Assembly (NCBI RefSeq): GCF_001665625.1
Contig: NZ_LZSY01000075.1
Coordinates: 1-36,862 of the forward strand
DNA length: 36,862 nucleotides
Source of the DNA: Mycolicibacterium peregrinum
GTDB taxonomy: Bacteria; Actinomycetota; Actinomycetes; Mycobacteriales; Mycobacteriaceae
Reading direction: 5' to 3'
Shown here: positions 18,673-28,374 of the stretch, one piece after another
How positions within the stretch are numbered: the first letter of the stretch is position 1
Layout: every line of letters begins with the position of its first letter
Made by a program: the position numbers and the translations under genes
The notes under the pieces: model-generated
What the model was told of the DNA's origin: nothing
What the model saw: the letters and a program-made list of their open reading frames with translations, nothing else
Database searches by the model: none

Positions 18673-19805
18673 TGAGCACCAAACCGCCCGCCCTTGACAT
18701 GCACACCATCCTGTCCGACACCGCCAACCGCGTCGTAGTGTGTTGCGGCGCAGGCGGAGTCGGCAAGACCACCACCGCGGCCGCGATGGCGCTGCGGGCC
18801 GCGGAGTACGGCCGCACCGTCGTGGTGCTGACCATCGACCCGGCCAAGCGACTGGCCCAGGCGCTGGGCATCAAGGATCTCGGGAACACCCCGCAGCGGG
18901 TTCCGCTGGCCCCGGAGGTCACCGGGGAGCTGCACGCGATGATGCTGGACATGCGCCGCACGTTCGACGAGATGGTGGTGCAGTACTCCGGGCCGGACCG
19001 CGCCGATTCCATTCTGGAGAACCAGTTCTACCAAACCGTGGCGACCTCGCTGGCCGGCACGCAGGAGTACATGGCCATGGAGAAGCTCGGCCAGCTGCTG
19101 GCCGAGGACAAGTGGGATCTGGTGGTGGTGGACACCCCGCCGTCGCGCAACGCCCTGGACTTCCTCGATGCCCCGAAGCGGTTGGGCAGCTTCATGGACA
19201 GTCGGCTGTGGCGGATGCTGCTGGCGCCGGGACGCGGGATCGGCCGGCTGGTCACCGGCGCCGTCGGGCTGGCGATGAAGGCCCTGTCCACGGTGCTCGG
19301 ATCGCAAATGCTCTCCGATGCAGCAGGTTTCGTGCAGTCACTGGACGCCACCTTCGGCGGGTTCCGCGAGAAGGCCGACCGGACCTATGAATTGCTCAAG
19401 CGCCGCGGCACTCAGTTCGTGGTGGTGTCGGCGGCCGAGCCCGACGCACTGCGCGAGGCCTCGTTCTTCGTCGACCGGCTGTCGAACGAACACATGCCGC
19501 TGGCCGGGCTGATCCTCAACCGCACCCACCCCACGCTGTGCGATCTGCATGCCGACAAGGCCGAGGAAGCCGCCGACGCGTTGGCGGCCGAGGGTTCGGA
19601 CCCGCTGGCCGAGGCCGTGCTGCGGATCCACGCCGACCGGGCCCACACCGCCAAGCGTGAGATCCGGCTGCTGTCCCGGTTCACCGGCGCCAACCCGCAT
19701 GTCGCGATCGTCGGGGTGCCGTCACTGCCGTTCGATGTCTCGGATCTCGACGCGCTGCGCGCGATCGCCGATCAGATCACCGGGGAGGCGGCCGGCGCCG
19801 CCTGA
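18672..19805 (+). CDS. bagB: Get3/ArsA-like ATPase, second subunit (Rv3680 homologue)
   Basis: 377 residues, GTG start overlapping the bagA stop. Walker [10 protein letters not shown] is at 26-34. The residue that would be the signature Lys is Ala27, so only the standard P-loop Lys remains; bagA has both. This asymmetry fits an obligate heterodimer in which BagA donates the trans-acting Lys, but that is inference. The Walker B-like [18 protein letters not shown] is conserved. The last 34 bases overlap, tail to tail, the 3' end of the serine hydrolase gene. Confidence 0.93.
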   Translation: MSTKPPALDMHTILSDTANRVVVCCGAGGVGKTTTAAAMALRAAEYGRTVVVLTIDPAKRLAQALGIKDLGNTPQRVPLAPEVTGELHAMMLDMRRTFDEMVVQYSGPDRADSILENQFYQTVATSLAGTQEYMAMEKLGQLLAEDKWDLVVVDTPPSRNALDFLDAPKRLGSFMDSRLWRMLLAPGRGIGRLVTGAVGLAMKALSTVLGSQMLSDAAGFVQSLDATFGGFREKADRTYELLKRRGTQFVVVSAAEPDALREASFFVDRLSNEHMPLAGLILNRTHPTLCDLHADKAEEAADALAAEGSDPLAEAVLRIHADRAHTAKREIRLLSRFTGANPHVAIVGVPSLPFDVSDLDALRAIADQITGEAAGAA

Positions 19806-20632
19806 TCGGCGCCTTCCAGGTAGCGGCGGATCTCGGTCCCCAGCAGTCCCATCGCTTCCAACACCGGATCGCGATGGTTTTCGCCCAAGGCCCAATTGGC
19901 CAGGACCGCGTAGCCCACCCGGCATCCGCTGTCCGGGTTCCCGACACATCCGATGTCGATCCGCGCGTCGGAGATGGTCCCGGTCTTGTTCCAGAGTTCG
20001 AACCCGGCGTCGGGCTCGGTGTGTGCCAGCGGGTCCAGGCCGAATGCCCGCGCCACCATGGACAGATCGGTGTTGACGCCGAGCCAGCGCCGCAACCGCT
20101 CGGACACCGCCGGCGTGTGGATGTCACCCCTCTGCAGGCGCGCCACGAACTCGCAGAGTTCCGCGGCGTTCCCCGTGGAAAGGGTGAGCGGATCGTCCTG
20201 GGATCTGTTCAGCCGCACCCGGTCTCGTAACCCGCTCTCGGTGAACCCGAGGTCGCGGGTGGCGCGTTGCACCTCGTCGAGACCGAGCCGGCGAAGCAGC
20301 ATGTTGGTGGCCATGTTGTCGCTGACCGCACCGATCAGCAGGCACAGGTCATCGATCCGTTGGTCCTGCTGCCGTAACAGGTAGAGGACGCCGGAATCTG
20401 CCACCTGGTCCTCAGCGGTGGCGGCGAGGACTTCGCCGGGGTCCAGGGTCACGTCGTCGAATCGGCGGGCGACCTCGGCCAGTAGGAAGACCTTCCCCAC
20501 ACTGGCCGTCTTGAGCACGCGGTCCGGCGTGTGCTCCCACAGGGTCCGGCCGGTGCTCAGGTCGGTGATGCGGGCCGACCAGGTCGCGGCGTCGGCCAGC
20601 CAGGACGAGGCTCGGGAGAAGAACGCGCTCAT
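19772..20632 (-). CDS. Class-A-beta-lactamase-like serine hydrolase
   Basis: 286 residues from ATG 20632; ATGA overlaps the permease stop, so it is coupled to the permease. The three active-site motifs are S44-V-G-K47, S104-D-N and K216-T-G. The general base expected as Glu166 in E-x-x-L-N is Arg138 here (RVRLN), so classical beta-lactam hydrolysis is unlikely. It has no signal peptide, which also argues against a periplasmic lactamase. Related cytoplasmic hydrolases act on amide or ester substrates; the operon suggests a link with amino-acid or amine metabolism. Tail-to-tail overlap with bagB. Confidence 0.85.
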   Translation of the reverse strand: MSAFFSRASSWLADAATWSARITDLSTGRTLWEHTPDRVLKTASVGKVFLLAEVARRFDDVTLDPGEVLAATAEDQVADSGVLYLLRQQDQRIDDLCLLIGAVSDNMATNMLLRRLGLDEVQRATRDLGFTESGLRDRVRLNRSQDDPLTLSTGNAAELCEFVARLQRGDIHTPAVSERLRRWLGVNTDLSMVARAFGLDPLAHTEPDAGFELWNKTGTISDARIDIGCVGNPDSGCRVGYAVLANWALGENHRDPVLEAMGLLGTEIRRYLEGADQAAPAASPVI

Positions 20633-22041
20633 GCCACTTCGGCGACGTCGGCGTCGACGGGTACCCGCCCGAACCGCTTGCGCAGGACGTAGGCCACCAC
20701 GACCACAACGAGACTCAGGACGCTGGCCAACAGTTGGACGCGCTGATCGACGTCGAACAGCATGGCAACCAGGACCAGTACGAAACACGCGATCACCACG
20801 ATGGTCAGATACGGGAAGAACCACATCTTCAGCGTCAGCTTGGACGGGTCGTCACGTTCGATGGCCCGGCGCACCCGCAGCTCGGAGATACCGATCATCA
20901 CGTACATGAAGATGGCGACGACGCCGCACGAGTTCACCAGGAACAGGAACAGCGAGTCGGGGGCGATGTAGGCGAGCACCACGGAGATCCAGCCGATGAC
21001 CGTGCTGGCCAGCACGGCCCTGGTCGGGACACCGCGGGAGTTGGTGCGCACCAACCACTCTGGTGCGTCACCGTGCGACGCGAGCACCCGCAGCATGCGC
21101 GAGGACGTGTAGATCGACGAGTTCAGCACCGAGAGCACCGCGGTGAGGATGACGAAGTTCATGATCACGCCGGCGCCGGGAATCTGCAGTTTGTCCAGGG
21201 CGGCCACGTACGGGCTGGACAGCACGGATGCGTCGTTCCACGGCAGGATGCACACGACCAGGAAGATCGACCCGACGTAGAACAGGATGATCCGCCAGAT
21301 GACCCCGGTGGTGGCCCTGGCCACCGACTTGGCCGGCTCGGCGCTCTCGGCGGCGGCGATGGTGACGATCTCAGCTCCGCCGAACGCAAAGATCACCACC
21401 ACGACGGCGCCCAGGATCGCCCCGACGCCGTTGGGCGCGAACCCGCCGTGGGACACCAGATTGCTCAGCCCACTGGTGTCGCCCGGCCACACTCCCGATA
21501 CCCACAGCAGGCCCAGCACGATGAAGGACACGATGGCGGCGACCTTGATACCGGAGAACCAGAACTCGAATTCGCCGAACCAACGCACCGAGATCAGGTT
21601 GGTCACGGTCATCACCGCCATCAGCAGCATGGCCATGATCCACAGTGGCAAGCCGACCCAGACTGACAGGATCTTGGCCCCCGCAACGGCTTCCACCGCG
21701 ATGATGATCACGTAGTAGTACCAGTACAACCAGCCGAGGGTGAAGCCGGCCCACGGGCCGATCCCCATCCTGGCGTAGTCGGCGAAGGCACCGGTCCTCG
21801 GCTTTGCGACCACCATCTCGCCCAGCATGCGCAGGGTGCACAGCACCAGAGCGCCGGCCAGAACATAGGACAGGATCGCGGCGGGCCCGGCGGTCTTGAT
21901 GACTGCGCCGCTACCGACGAACAGCCCCGCACCGATGGCCCCGCCGATCGCGATCATGGTCATGTGCCGCGTTTTCAGCGATCTGGCCAGTCCGGAGCGG
22001 GGTTCATCGACGGAGGACAACTGGGGTTCCGATTCGAGCAT
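20629..22041 (-). CDS. APC-superfamily amino-acid permease
   Basis: 470 residues, about 12 membrane helices. The N-terminal AAT-family signature IAIGGAIGAGLFVGSG lies at about 32-47, followed by GEMVVAKPRTGAFADYA, the conserved region linking helices 2 and 3. It resembles the GABA/lysine/aromatic permease group that imports amino acids with protons. The substrate cannot be read from sequence. It starts 13 bp after the decarboxylase stop, so the two are probably one transcript; import of an amino acid for decarboxylation is the simplest model. Confidence 0.92.
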   Translation of the reverse strand: MLESEPQLSSVDEPRSGLARSLKTRHMTMIAIGGAIGAGLFVGSGAVIKTAGPAAILSYVLAGALVLCTLRMLGEMVVAKPRTGAFADYARMGIGPWAGFTLGWLYWYYYVIIIAVEAVAGAKILSVWVGLPLWIMAMLLMAVMTVTNLISVRWFGEFEFWFSGIKVAAIVSFIVLGLLWVSGVWPGDTSGLSNLVSHGGFAPNGVGAILGAVVVVIFAFGGAEIVTIAAAESAEPAKSVARATTGVIWRIILFYVGSIFLVVCILPWNDASVLSSPYVAALDKLQIPGAGVIMNFVILTAVLSVLNSSIYTSSRMLRVLASHGDAPEWLVRTNSRGVPTRAVLASTVIGWISVVLAYIAPDSLFLFLVNSCGVVAIFMYVMIGISELRVRRAIERDDPSKLTLKMWFFPYLTIVVIACFVLVLVAMLFDVDQRVQLLASVLSLVVVVVAYVLRKRFGRVPVDADVAEVA

Positions 22042-22054
22042 GTGGCGGTCGCAA

Positions 22055-23422
22055 TCAGTCGCAGGGGCGGATGGGCAGGGGCACGAGCGAGGGTTCGCCG
22101 GCCTCGGTCACGATCTGTTCGATCGTCTGGGCGCGCCGGACCAGCGACCAGCGTCGGCCGCCGTCCGGGTCGGTCTCCACCGCGTAGACCGCGGGCCGCG
22201 GTAATGCGTTGTAGGAGAAGTGGGTTGAGAAGTAGTAGCCGCCGGTGTCCGGTACGGCCACCAGGTCCCCTTGGTGGACGAGGGGTAGTTCTCGGCCGAC
22301 GGCCAGCATGTCGCCGGTGAAGCACGCCGGACCTGCGATGTCCTGCAGCTGAGACTGCTCGGCGCGGCGCCGGCCCTGCGCGTCGTACACCTCGATCCGC
22401 AACGGCCATTCCCCCGGCCCGAAAATCGTGCGGGTCGCCACCTGCACACCGGCATGGGTGATGGCGATCTGCCTGCCCCCGGTGACCTTCGTGTACTCGA
22501 CTCTGGCCACGATGGTGCCCGCCTTGGCCGTCAACGCCCGGCCGAACTCGGTGACCAAACCGTATGTGCCATCGAAGAGTTCCGGCACCATGCGCTCCAG
22601 GACGGCGCGGTGATCGGCGAAGGTCGGGACGATGTCGTCCGAGCTGAAGTTGACCGGCAACCCGCCACCGATGTCGATGCGGCGAACCTGCTGATGCCCG
22701 GTACGCGCCGTGATGTCGGCTGCGAGATCGGTGATCAGCCGGACCCCCTCGGCAGCGTGTTCCAGACTCAGGCCCTGCGAACCGCTGTGCACGTGTAGCT
22801 GCGTCAGCCAGGGCCGGGTCGCGAAGGCGGCGATGACAGTTTCGCGATGGTCGGCCAGACCGATTCCGAATTTGGACGTCGACGTCGCGGTGCTCATGGC
22901 GCCGATGGCCCCGGCCCCGGTCTGCGGATTCAGTCGCATGCCGATGACCGATCGGTGCCCACCCACCCGGGCGACGGCCTGGTCCACCCGCGCCAGTTCT
23001 TCGAAGTTGTCGATGTTGAACGAGATCCCGAGCGCCAGTGCCTGCTCGATCTCGGTCGCGGTCTTCGCCGGGGAGTCGAACACGATGTGTTCGGCGGGAA
23101 AGCCTGCGGCCAGCGCGAGTTGGAGTTCGCCGGGGCTGGCCACCTCGCAGCCGAATCCCGCCTGGGCGAACCGGGTGAGCACCGGACGCAGCGTGATCGC
23201 CTTGGCCGCGATGGTGTGCAGTGCCGGCATGGTTGCCGGATAAGCCTGGCTCAACGACCGCATCAGCTCATCGAGCGTGTCCAGGTCGACGACTCCGCAC
23301 AGCGGGTGCAAGTCGTCGATGAACGCCTGCCGGGCAACATCGCCGACGACCTGTTCGCGGCGGCGCAGCAGGGTGTCCGGAGTCGGCAGGTTATCCCTGG
23401 TTCGCGGGGGTGCATCAATCAC
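22055..23422 (-). CDS. Fold-III PLP decarboxylase (ornithine/diaminopimelate decarboxylase family)
   Basis: 455 residues, GTG start. PLP Lys is K74 in HTIAAKAIT, an unusual variant of the family Y/F-A-x-K-A-N. HVHSGSQ, the glycine loop DIGGGLPVNF, EFGRALTAKAG, CFTGD (the active-site Cys of CxSxD) and the terminal NALPRPA are all recognisable. It is unlike LysA in the Lys region and in context, so it is probably not the lysine-biosynthesis enzyme. Coupled with the permease, it may decarboxylate an imported amino acid to an amine; the substrate is open. The PucR-type regulator lies 122 bp upstream on the same strand. Confidence 0.88.
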   Translation of the reverse strand: MIDAPPRTRDNLPTPDTLLRRREQVVGDVARQAFIDDLHPLCGVVDLDTLDELMRSLSQAYPATMPALHTIAAKAITLRPVLTRFAQAGFGCEVASPGELQLALAAGFPAEHIVFDSPAKTATEIEQALALGISFNIDNFEELARVDQAVARVGGHRSVIGMRLNPQTGAGAIGAMSTATSTSKFGIGLADHRETVIAAFATRPWLTQLHVHSGSQGLSLEHAAEGVRLITDLAADITARTGHQQVRRIDIGGGLPVNFSSDDIVPTFADHRAVLERMVPELFDGTYGLVTEFGRALTAKAGTIVARVEYTKVTGGRQIAITHAGVQVATRTIFGPGEWPLRIEVYDAQGRRRAEQSQLQDIAGPACFTGDMLAVGRELPLVHQGDLVAVPDTGGYYFSTHFSYNALPRPAVYAVETDPDGGRRWSLVRRAQTIEQIVTEAGEPSLVPLPIRPCD

Positions 23423-23544
23423 AGATAAACCCTATGAATGCGGCGGTTGGTGGTGAGAGCCATACGAGCTGAGGAATTTCGCGCGGATCTTCGTCGGATT
23501 CAGAGGAAGTGCCGCGACGCGGGTGGCGGTGTCTCCGAAATGCA

Positions 23545-25146
23545 CTAACCAGATCCCGGTTTCTTGTCGATCTCTACGGGAGAGCGGCCCGCGCGGCGTT
23601 CCCACACCAGCAGGCCCAGGGCCGCGCGGAGCCTGGCCGCCGGTGACTGCAGGTCGATGTCGGAGACCACCCGGATCCGGTCCAGCCGGTACCGCAGTGA
23701 GTTGGCGTGGATGCCCAATTCGCGGGCGGCTCCGGTCAGATTGCCGGGATGGTCGAGCACCGCGGCGACGGTGTCGATGAATGCCGTGCCGTGGTCGGTG
23801 TCGTGCCGGCGCAGGGCTGACAGGGGTTCTGTCATCACGTCGGCCATCGGATCGAGCAGGTCGGCCGCCCGCACCAGGGCCAGTGCGTCGGGCACGTCGG
23901 CAGCCGTGAGAACCGGCTGCCTGGCCTGCGGCGGGTGTGCGGCTCTGAGCGCGGCAGCGTCGAGAACCTGACGCGCGACGATGGCAGAGTCGCGCAGGTA
24001 GGCGATGGCCTCGACGACGGGGCCGACGGCGACCGCGCCCGCGTGGGCAGGCGAAACCCGGGCCAGGTGTCTGGACAGGCTGTCGGCCAGATCCGTCTCG
24101 GCGGATTCGTCGTCCAGCACCGGAAGCACGATGAGCAGTTCGTCCCCGACCCGTGCCGTGCGGGCGCCGGCGCGGAGCGCCTGGACATGGAACATCAGGG
24201 CGCGCGACGCAGACGTGTCGGCGCCCAGCGCCAGGACAGCGTGTCTGCTGTCTGGCTGCAGCCCGAGCAAGGCCGCCGGGACTCCAGGGTCCACCCCACG
24301 CGAGAGCAGGTCGACCAGGGCCGATTCCTGGAGGCGACGTTCGTATTGGTCGCGGTGAACTTCCCGCAACATCATCGCCGCGGCGGTCTGGCGTACCTGC
24401 AACAGCAGCTGTCGCAGTTCTTCGCGGTCGGTAGCGTCGTCCAGCGCCGCCCAGATGGTGCCCAGCGTTTCGGTGCCGGATTTCATCGACACCACCATGC
24501 GGGCCGGGTCGTCATCCTCGGCGTTGCGCACGACCACGTCATCGGATCGCCAGACCGCGGGCAGGAATCCGGTGGACATGAGCCGTTCGACCCGCCAGGC
24601 GGGTACCGCACCGCCCAGGATCGTCTGGTTCCGAATCGGATCGACATCCGGCCCCACGACGGCATAGGCCAGCACGCGGGAATCCAGATCCTCGATGGTC
24701 ACCGCGGCGCCGGTCTGGCTGCTGATCCAGCGGGCCAGGGCCTGCAGGTTGTCCACCTGCGGGGCCGGGTTGACGATGCGGCCCGCACCGAGCAGCCGGA
24801 TCAGGACCCGGAACAGTTCGCTCCAGCCCACCCAGGGCGAACGCCGGAACAACCTCGTGGAGTGGACGGGCAACATCGATACGTCGGTTGCCGCGTCGGG
24901 TGGAAGCACAATGGCCGCAGCGGTTCCCACCTCGTCGAGCAACGACCCGAGTGCGAAGCGATCCTCGACGCGGGTGCTGACCAACACGATGGTGCCGGTG
25001 TAGTCCGCCGGGGTGCCGGGCTCATGCAGGACGACGTCATTCAACAACGGATCGTCGGCGGGTTCGGCGGTCGGTAGCGGCATCAACATGCCGGCGGCGC
25101 CAGAAACCATCGCCGACAACGGAAGAACGCTGGCAGGCTCACTCAC
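23545..25146 (-). CDS. PucR/CdaR-family transcriptional regulator
   Basis: 533 residues. The C-terminal PucR helix-turn-helix (about 456-515) contains GNLTGAARELGIHANSLRYR, with recognition helix HANSLRYRLDRI. The central part has a GGDEF-like/GAF-like arrangement typical of the family, and the N-terminal about 120 residues look like a ligand-sensing domain. These regulators commonly control amine, purine or amino-acid catabolism next door. It is upstream and co-directional with the decarboxylase-permease-hydrolase genes, suggesting it activates them. Target sites were not identified. Confidence 0.9.
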   Translation of the reverse strand: MSEPASVLPLSAMVSGAAGMLMPLPTAEPADDPLLNDVVLHEPGTPADYTGTIVLVSTRVEDRFALGSLLDEVGTAAAIVLPPDAATDVSMLPVHSTRLFRRSPWVGWSELFRVLIRLLGAGRIVNPAPQVDNLQALARWISSQTGAAVTIEDLDSRVLAYAVVGPDVDPIRNQTILGGAVPAWRVERLMSTGFLPAVWRSDDVVVRNAEDDDPARMVVSMKSGTETLGTIWAALDDATDREELRQLLLQVRQTAAAMMLREVHRDQYERRLQESALVDLLSRGVDPGVPAALLGLQPDSRHAVLALGADTSASRALMFHVQALRAGARTARVGDELLIVLPVLDDESAETDLADSLSRHLARVSPAHAGAVAVGPVVEAIAYLRDSAIVARQVLDAAALRAAHPPQARQPVLTAADVPDALALVRAADLLDPMADVMTEPLSALRRHDTDHGTAFIDTVAAVLDHPGNLTGAARELGIHANSLRYRLDRIRVVSDIDLQSPAARLRAALGLLVWERRAGRSPVEIDKKPGSG

Positions 25147-25240
25147 TGCCGCTGATTACCATGTGCCACAACCGAATACACTACCGTCGGCTGGACTTTG
25201 GCGCGCGCGGGCCAGGTCAGCCCGCGAGAGGACACCGGCG

Positions 25241-25600
25241 CTAGACCGCGCTGCGGTGGTGCTTGCGCTGGGCTGCGAAGAACTCGGCCCAGGAAATGAC
25301 TTCGGGATGCTGCTTGAGCAGGGCACGACGCTGACGTTCGGTCATCCCGCCCCAGACGCCGAACTCCACGCGGTTGTCGAGTGCATCGGCACCACATTCG
25401 AGGATCACCGGGCAGTGCCGGCAGATCACCGCGGCTTTGCGTTGCGCGGCACCGCGGACGAACAGCTCGTCCGGATCGGCTTGACGGCATCGTGCCTGTG
25501 AGACCCAGGCGATCCGGGCTTCACCTTCGCCTCGATGGACCAGATTCGTGGCGGGGGCGGAAGCGTTCATCTTGTCTGCGACAGTTCTTGTACCTGACAC
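25241..25600 (-). CDS. whiB4: WhiB4 iron-sulfur redox regulator
   Basis: 119 residues from GTG 25600, preceded by AAGGGA at good spacing; the tuberculosis protein starts with the same SGTR. The open frame to ATG 25624 lacks a ribosome site. The four cluster Cys are ARC, then C-x-x-C in VICRHCP, then the Cys in LEC, and the WhiB turn GVWGGMTERQRR follows. WhiB4 senses oxygen and nitric oxide through a 4Fe-4S cluster and regulates redox and cell-wall genes. It is divergent from ponA2; the 296-bp gap (25601-25896) is presumed to hold both promoters, but I could not assign them. Confidence 0.95.
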   Translation of the reverse strand: MSGTRTVADKMNASAPATNLVHRGEGEARIAWVSQARCRQADPDELFVRGAAQRKAAVICRHCPVILECGADALDNRVEFGVWGGMTERQRRALLKQHPEVISWAEFFAAQRKHHRSAV

Positions 25601-25896
25601 CAGCGATCCCTTCGTTCCTGTCATCTCCCCAGATGACGGGCGTTGAACCTTCCGGTGTAGAACGCTATTGCGATCTACGCCACATTGCGACAGCCCGTGT
25701 TACCTGGATCGCACTGTGTGTCCAAGCTAGGTGGTCAGAGGGTATTTACGCAACAGTTTGTCGCCCACTTTTTTGGGACGGCCGTGCCGTCTGACCCGGT
25801 TCGGTGCGCACCGAGGTGTTTCTGCAGGCAAGCGCGATATGTCCGCGGGGCCCGCTCACAGGCAGCGCCGCTCGGCGACCTGGCTACTCTGTACCC

Positions 25897-28347
25897 ATGC
25901 CGGAGCCGCCGACACGACCGCCCGCGCAGCCACCCCAAGCGGTCACCATCATCAAACTCGCCTGGTGCGTCCTGCTCGCGAGTGTGCTGGCGGCCACCTT
26001 CATGTTCCCGTTGGTGGGTGGATTCGGCCTGATGTCGAACCGGGCTTCCGACGTGGTGGCCAACGGCTCGGCCGCCCTGGTCGACGGTGAGGTTCCGCAG
26101 GTCTCGACCATGGTCGACGCCAAGGGCAACACCATCGCGTGGCTGTATTCACAGCGACGCTTCGAGGTGCCGAGCGATCAGATCGCCAACACCATGAAGC
26201 TTGCCCTGGTCTCCATCGAGGACAAGCGGTTCGCCGAACACAACGGCGTGGACTGGCAGGGCACGCTGACCGGCCTCACCGGATACATGCGCGGCGACTC
26301 CGACACCCGTGGCGGTTCGACCATCGAGCAGCAGTACGTGAAGAACTACCAGCTGCTCGTCATCGCCCAGACCGATGCCGAGCGCCGCGCCGCCATCGAG
26401 ACCACGCCGGCCCGCAAACTGCGTGAGATCCGGATGGCCCTCACGCTGGACAAGACCTTCACCAAGCCCGAGATCCTGACCCGCTATCTGAACCTGGTCT
26501 CGTTCGGCAACGGCGCGTTCGGTGTTCAGGACGCTGCACAGACCTATTTCGGCGTCAACGCCTCCGAGCTGAACTGGCAGCAGGCCGCGCTGTTGGCCGG
26601 CATGGTGCAGTCCACCAGTGCGCTGAACCCGTACACCAACCCCGACGGCGCCCTGGCCCGACGGAACCTGGTGCTGGACACCATGATCGACAACATCCCG
26701 CAGGAGGCCGACGCGCTGCGGGCCGCCAAGCAACAGCCGTTGGGCATCCTGCCGCAGCCCAATGAACTGCCTCGTGGCTGCATCGCAGCCGGTGACCGGG
26801 CGTTCTTCTGCGATTACGCGCTGGAGTACCTGGCCCGCGCCGGACTGTCCAAGGAGCAGGTGGCCAAGGGCGGTTACCTGATCAAGACCACGCTGGACCC
26901 CGATGTGCAGGGCTCGGTGAAGTCGGCGATCGACAGCATCGCCCGCCCGGACGCACCCGGCATCGCCAGCGTGATGAGCGTGATCAAGCCGGGCAAGGAA
27001 TCCCACCCGGTCCTGGCGATGGGCAGCAACCGCACCTACGGCCTGAACACCGATGCCGGCGAGACCATGCAGCCGCAGCCGTTCTCGCTCGTCGGCGACG
27101 GCGCCGGATCGATCTTCAAGATCTTCACCACGGCCGCAGCCATGGACATGGGGATGGGCATCAACACCCAACTGGCGGTGCCCGGTTTCTTCCAGGCCAA
27201 GGGGCTGGGCAGCAGTGATACCCCGGGGTGCCCGAAGGAAACCTGGTGCGTGAAGAACGCCGGTGGCTACCGGGGTTCGATGAGCGTCACCGATGCGCTG
27301 GCCACCTCGCCGAACACCGCGTTCGCCAAGCTGATCTCGCAGATCGGCGTGCAGCGGTCGGTCGACATGGCCGTCAAGCTGGGGCTGCGGTCCTACGCGC
27401 TGCCCGGCACCGCCCGCGACTACGACCCGGACAGCAACGAAAGCCTGGCGGACTTCGTCAAGCGCCAGAACATCGGCTCGTTCACCCTGGGGCCCATCGA
27501 GGTCAACGCACTCGAATTGTCGAATGTCGCGGCCACGCTGGCCTCCGGCGGCACCTGGTGCCCGCCCAATCCGATCGGCCAAGTGCTCGATCGCCACGGC
27601 CAGGAGGTGTCGGTGACCACCGAGACCTGCGATCAGGCGGTGCCCGAGGGGCTGGCCAACACCCTGGCCAACGCGATGAGCAAGGACGACCAGGCCGGCG
27701 GCACCGCCTCCGGGTCGGCCGGTTCGGTCGGCTGGGACCTGCCGATGTCGGGCAAGACCGGCACCACCGAGGCGCACCGGTCGTCGGGCTTCCTGGGCTT
27801 CACCAATCAGTACGCCGCGGCCAACTACATCTACGACGATTCCACCAGCCCCGGCGAGCTGTGCTCGTTCCCGCTGCGCCAGTGCGGCGACGGCAATCTG
27901 TTCGGCGGTAACGAACCGGCTCGTACCTGGTTCACGGCGCTGAAGCCGATCGCCAACAACTTCGGCCCGGTCGCCCTGCCGCCGACAGATCCGCGTTACG
28001 TCGACGGCGGCCCCGGCTCGGTGGTCCCGACCGTGACCGGACTGGATGAGACGGCCGCGCGCCAGCGGCTCAAGGAATCCGGATTCCAGGTGGCCGACGG
28101 CTCCGCCTCGGTCAACAGCAGCTCGCGCGCCGGCACCGTCGTCGGCACCGCGCCCAGCGGCCAGACGATTCCGGGCTCGATCATCACGATCCAGGTCAGT
28201 AACGGGATCCCGCCGGCCCCGCCGCCGCCCGAGTTCCCGTTCCCGCTGCCTGGCGGCCCGCCGCCCGAGATCGGCCAGACGGTCGTCGAGATCCCGGGGC
28301 TACCTCCGATCACCGTTCCGGTGCTCGGCCCTCCACCGCCCCCGTGA
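25897..28347 (+). CDS. ponA2: Bifunctional penicillin-binding protein PonA2
   Basis: 816 residues from ATG 25897 (MPEPPTRPPA). One membrane anchor (about 19-40). The GT51 transglycosylase has catalytic Glu108 in SIEDKRFAEH, RGGSTIEQQYVKN at 138-150 and the KPEILTRYLN box at about 190-199. The transpeptidase has S405-I-F-K408, S471-P-N and K620-T-G. A single PASTA domain (about 708-770) precedes a Pro-rich tail to 816. It polymerises and cross-links peptidoglycan outside the membrane; in mycobacteria PonA2 matters in stress and non-replicating survival. The open frame upstream of 25897 is non-conserved. Confidence 0.96.
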   Translation: MPEPPTRPPAQPPQAVTIIKLAWCVLLASVLAATFMFPLVGGFGLMSNRASDVVANGSAALVDGEVPQVSTMVDAKGNTIAWLYSQRRFEVPSDQIANTMKLALVSIEDKRFAEHNGVDWQGTLTGLTGYMRGDSDTRGGSTIEQQYVKNYQLLVIAQTDAERRAAIETTPARKLREIRMALTLDKTFTKPEILTRYLNLVSFGNGAFGVQDAAQTYFGVNASELNWQQAALLAGMVQSTSALNPYTNPDGALARRNLVLDTMIDNIPQEADALRAAKQQPLGILPQPNELPRGCIAAGDRAFFCDYALEYLARAGLSKEQVAKGGYLIKTTLDPDVQGSVKSAIDSIARPDAPGIASVMSVIKPGKESHPVLAMGSNRTYGLNTDAGETMQPQPFSLVGDGAGSIFKIFTTAAAMDMGMGINTQLAVPGFFQAKGLGSSDTPGCPKETWCVKNAGGYRGSMSVTDALATSPNTAFAKLISQIGVQRSVDMAVKLGLRSYALPGTARDYDPDSNESLADFVKRQNIGSFTLGPIEVNALELSNVAATLASGGTWCPPNPIGQVLDRHGQEVSVTTETCDQAVPEGLANTLANAMSKDDQAGGTASGSAGSVGWDLPMSGKTGTTEAHRSSGFLGFTNQYAAANYIYDDSTSPGELCSFPLRQCGDGNLFGGNEPARTWFTALKPIANNFGPVALPPTDPRYVDGGPGSVVPTVTGLDETAARQRLKESGFQVADGSASVNSSSRAGTVVGTAPSGQTIPGSIITIQVSNGIPPAPPPPEFPFPLPGGPPPEIGQTVVEIPGLPPITVPVLGPPPPP

Positions 28348-28374
28348 CCATCGGTTCGCAGTAGGCTTGCCTGC

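Noticed and set aside
20734..21666. 310-residue frame antisense to the permease
   Set aside because: His/Asp/Gln-rich complement of membrane helices; no start signal.
25601..25624. Longer whiB4 start at ATG 25624
   Set aside because: GTG 25600 has the AAGGGA ribosome site and matches the family N-terminus.
26149..27777. 542-residue open frame antisense to ponA2
   Set aside because: No domain is recognisable and ponA2 motifs account for the region.
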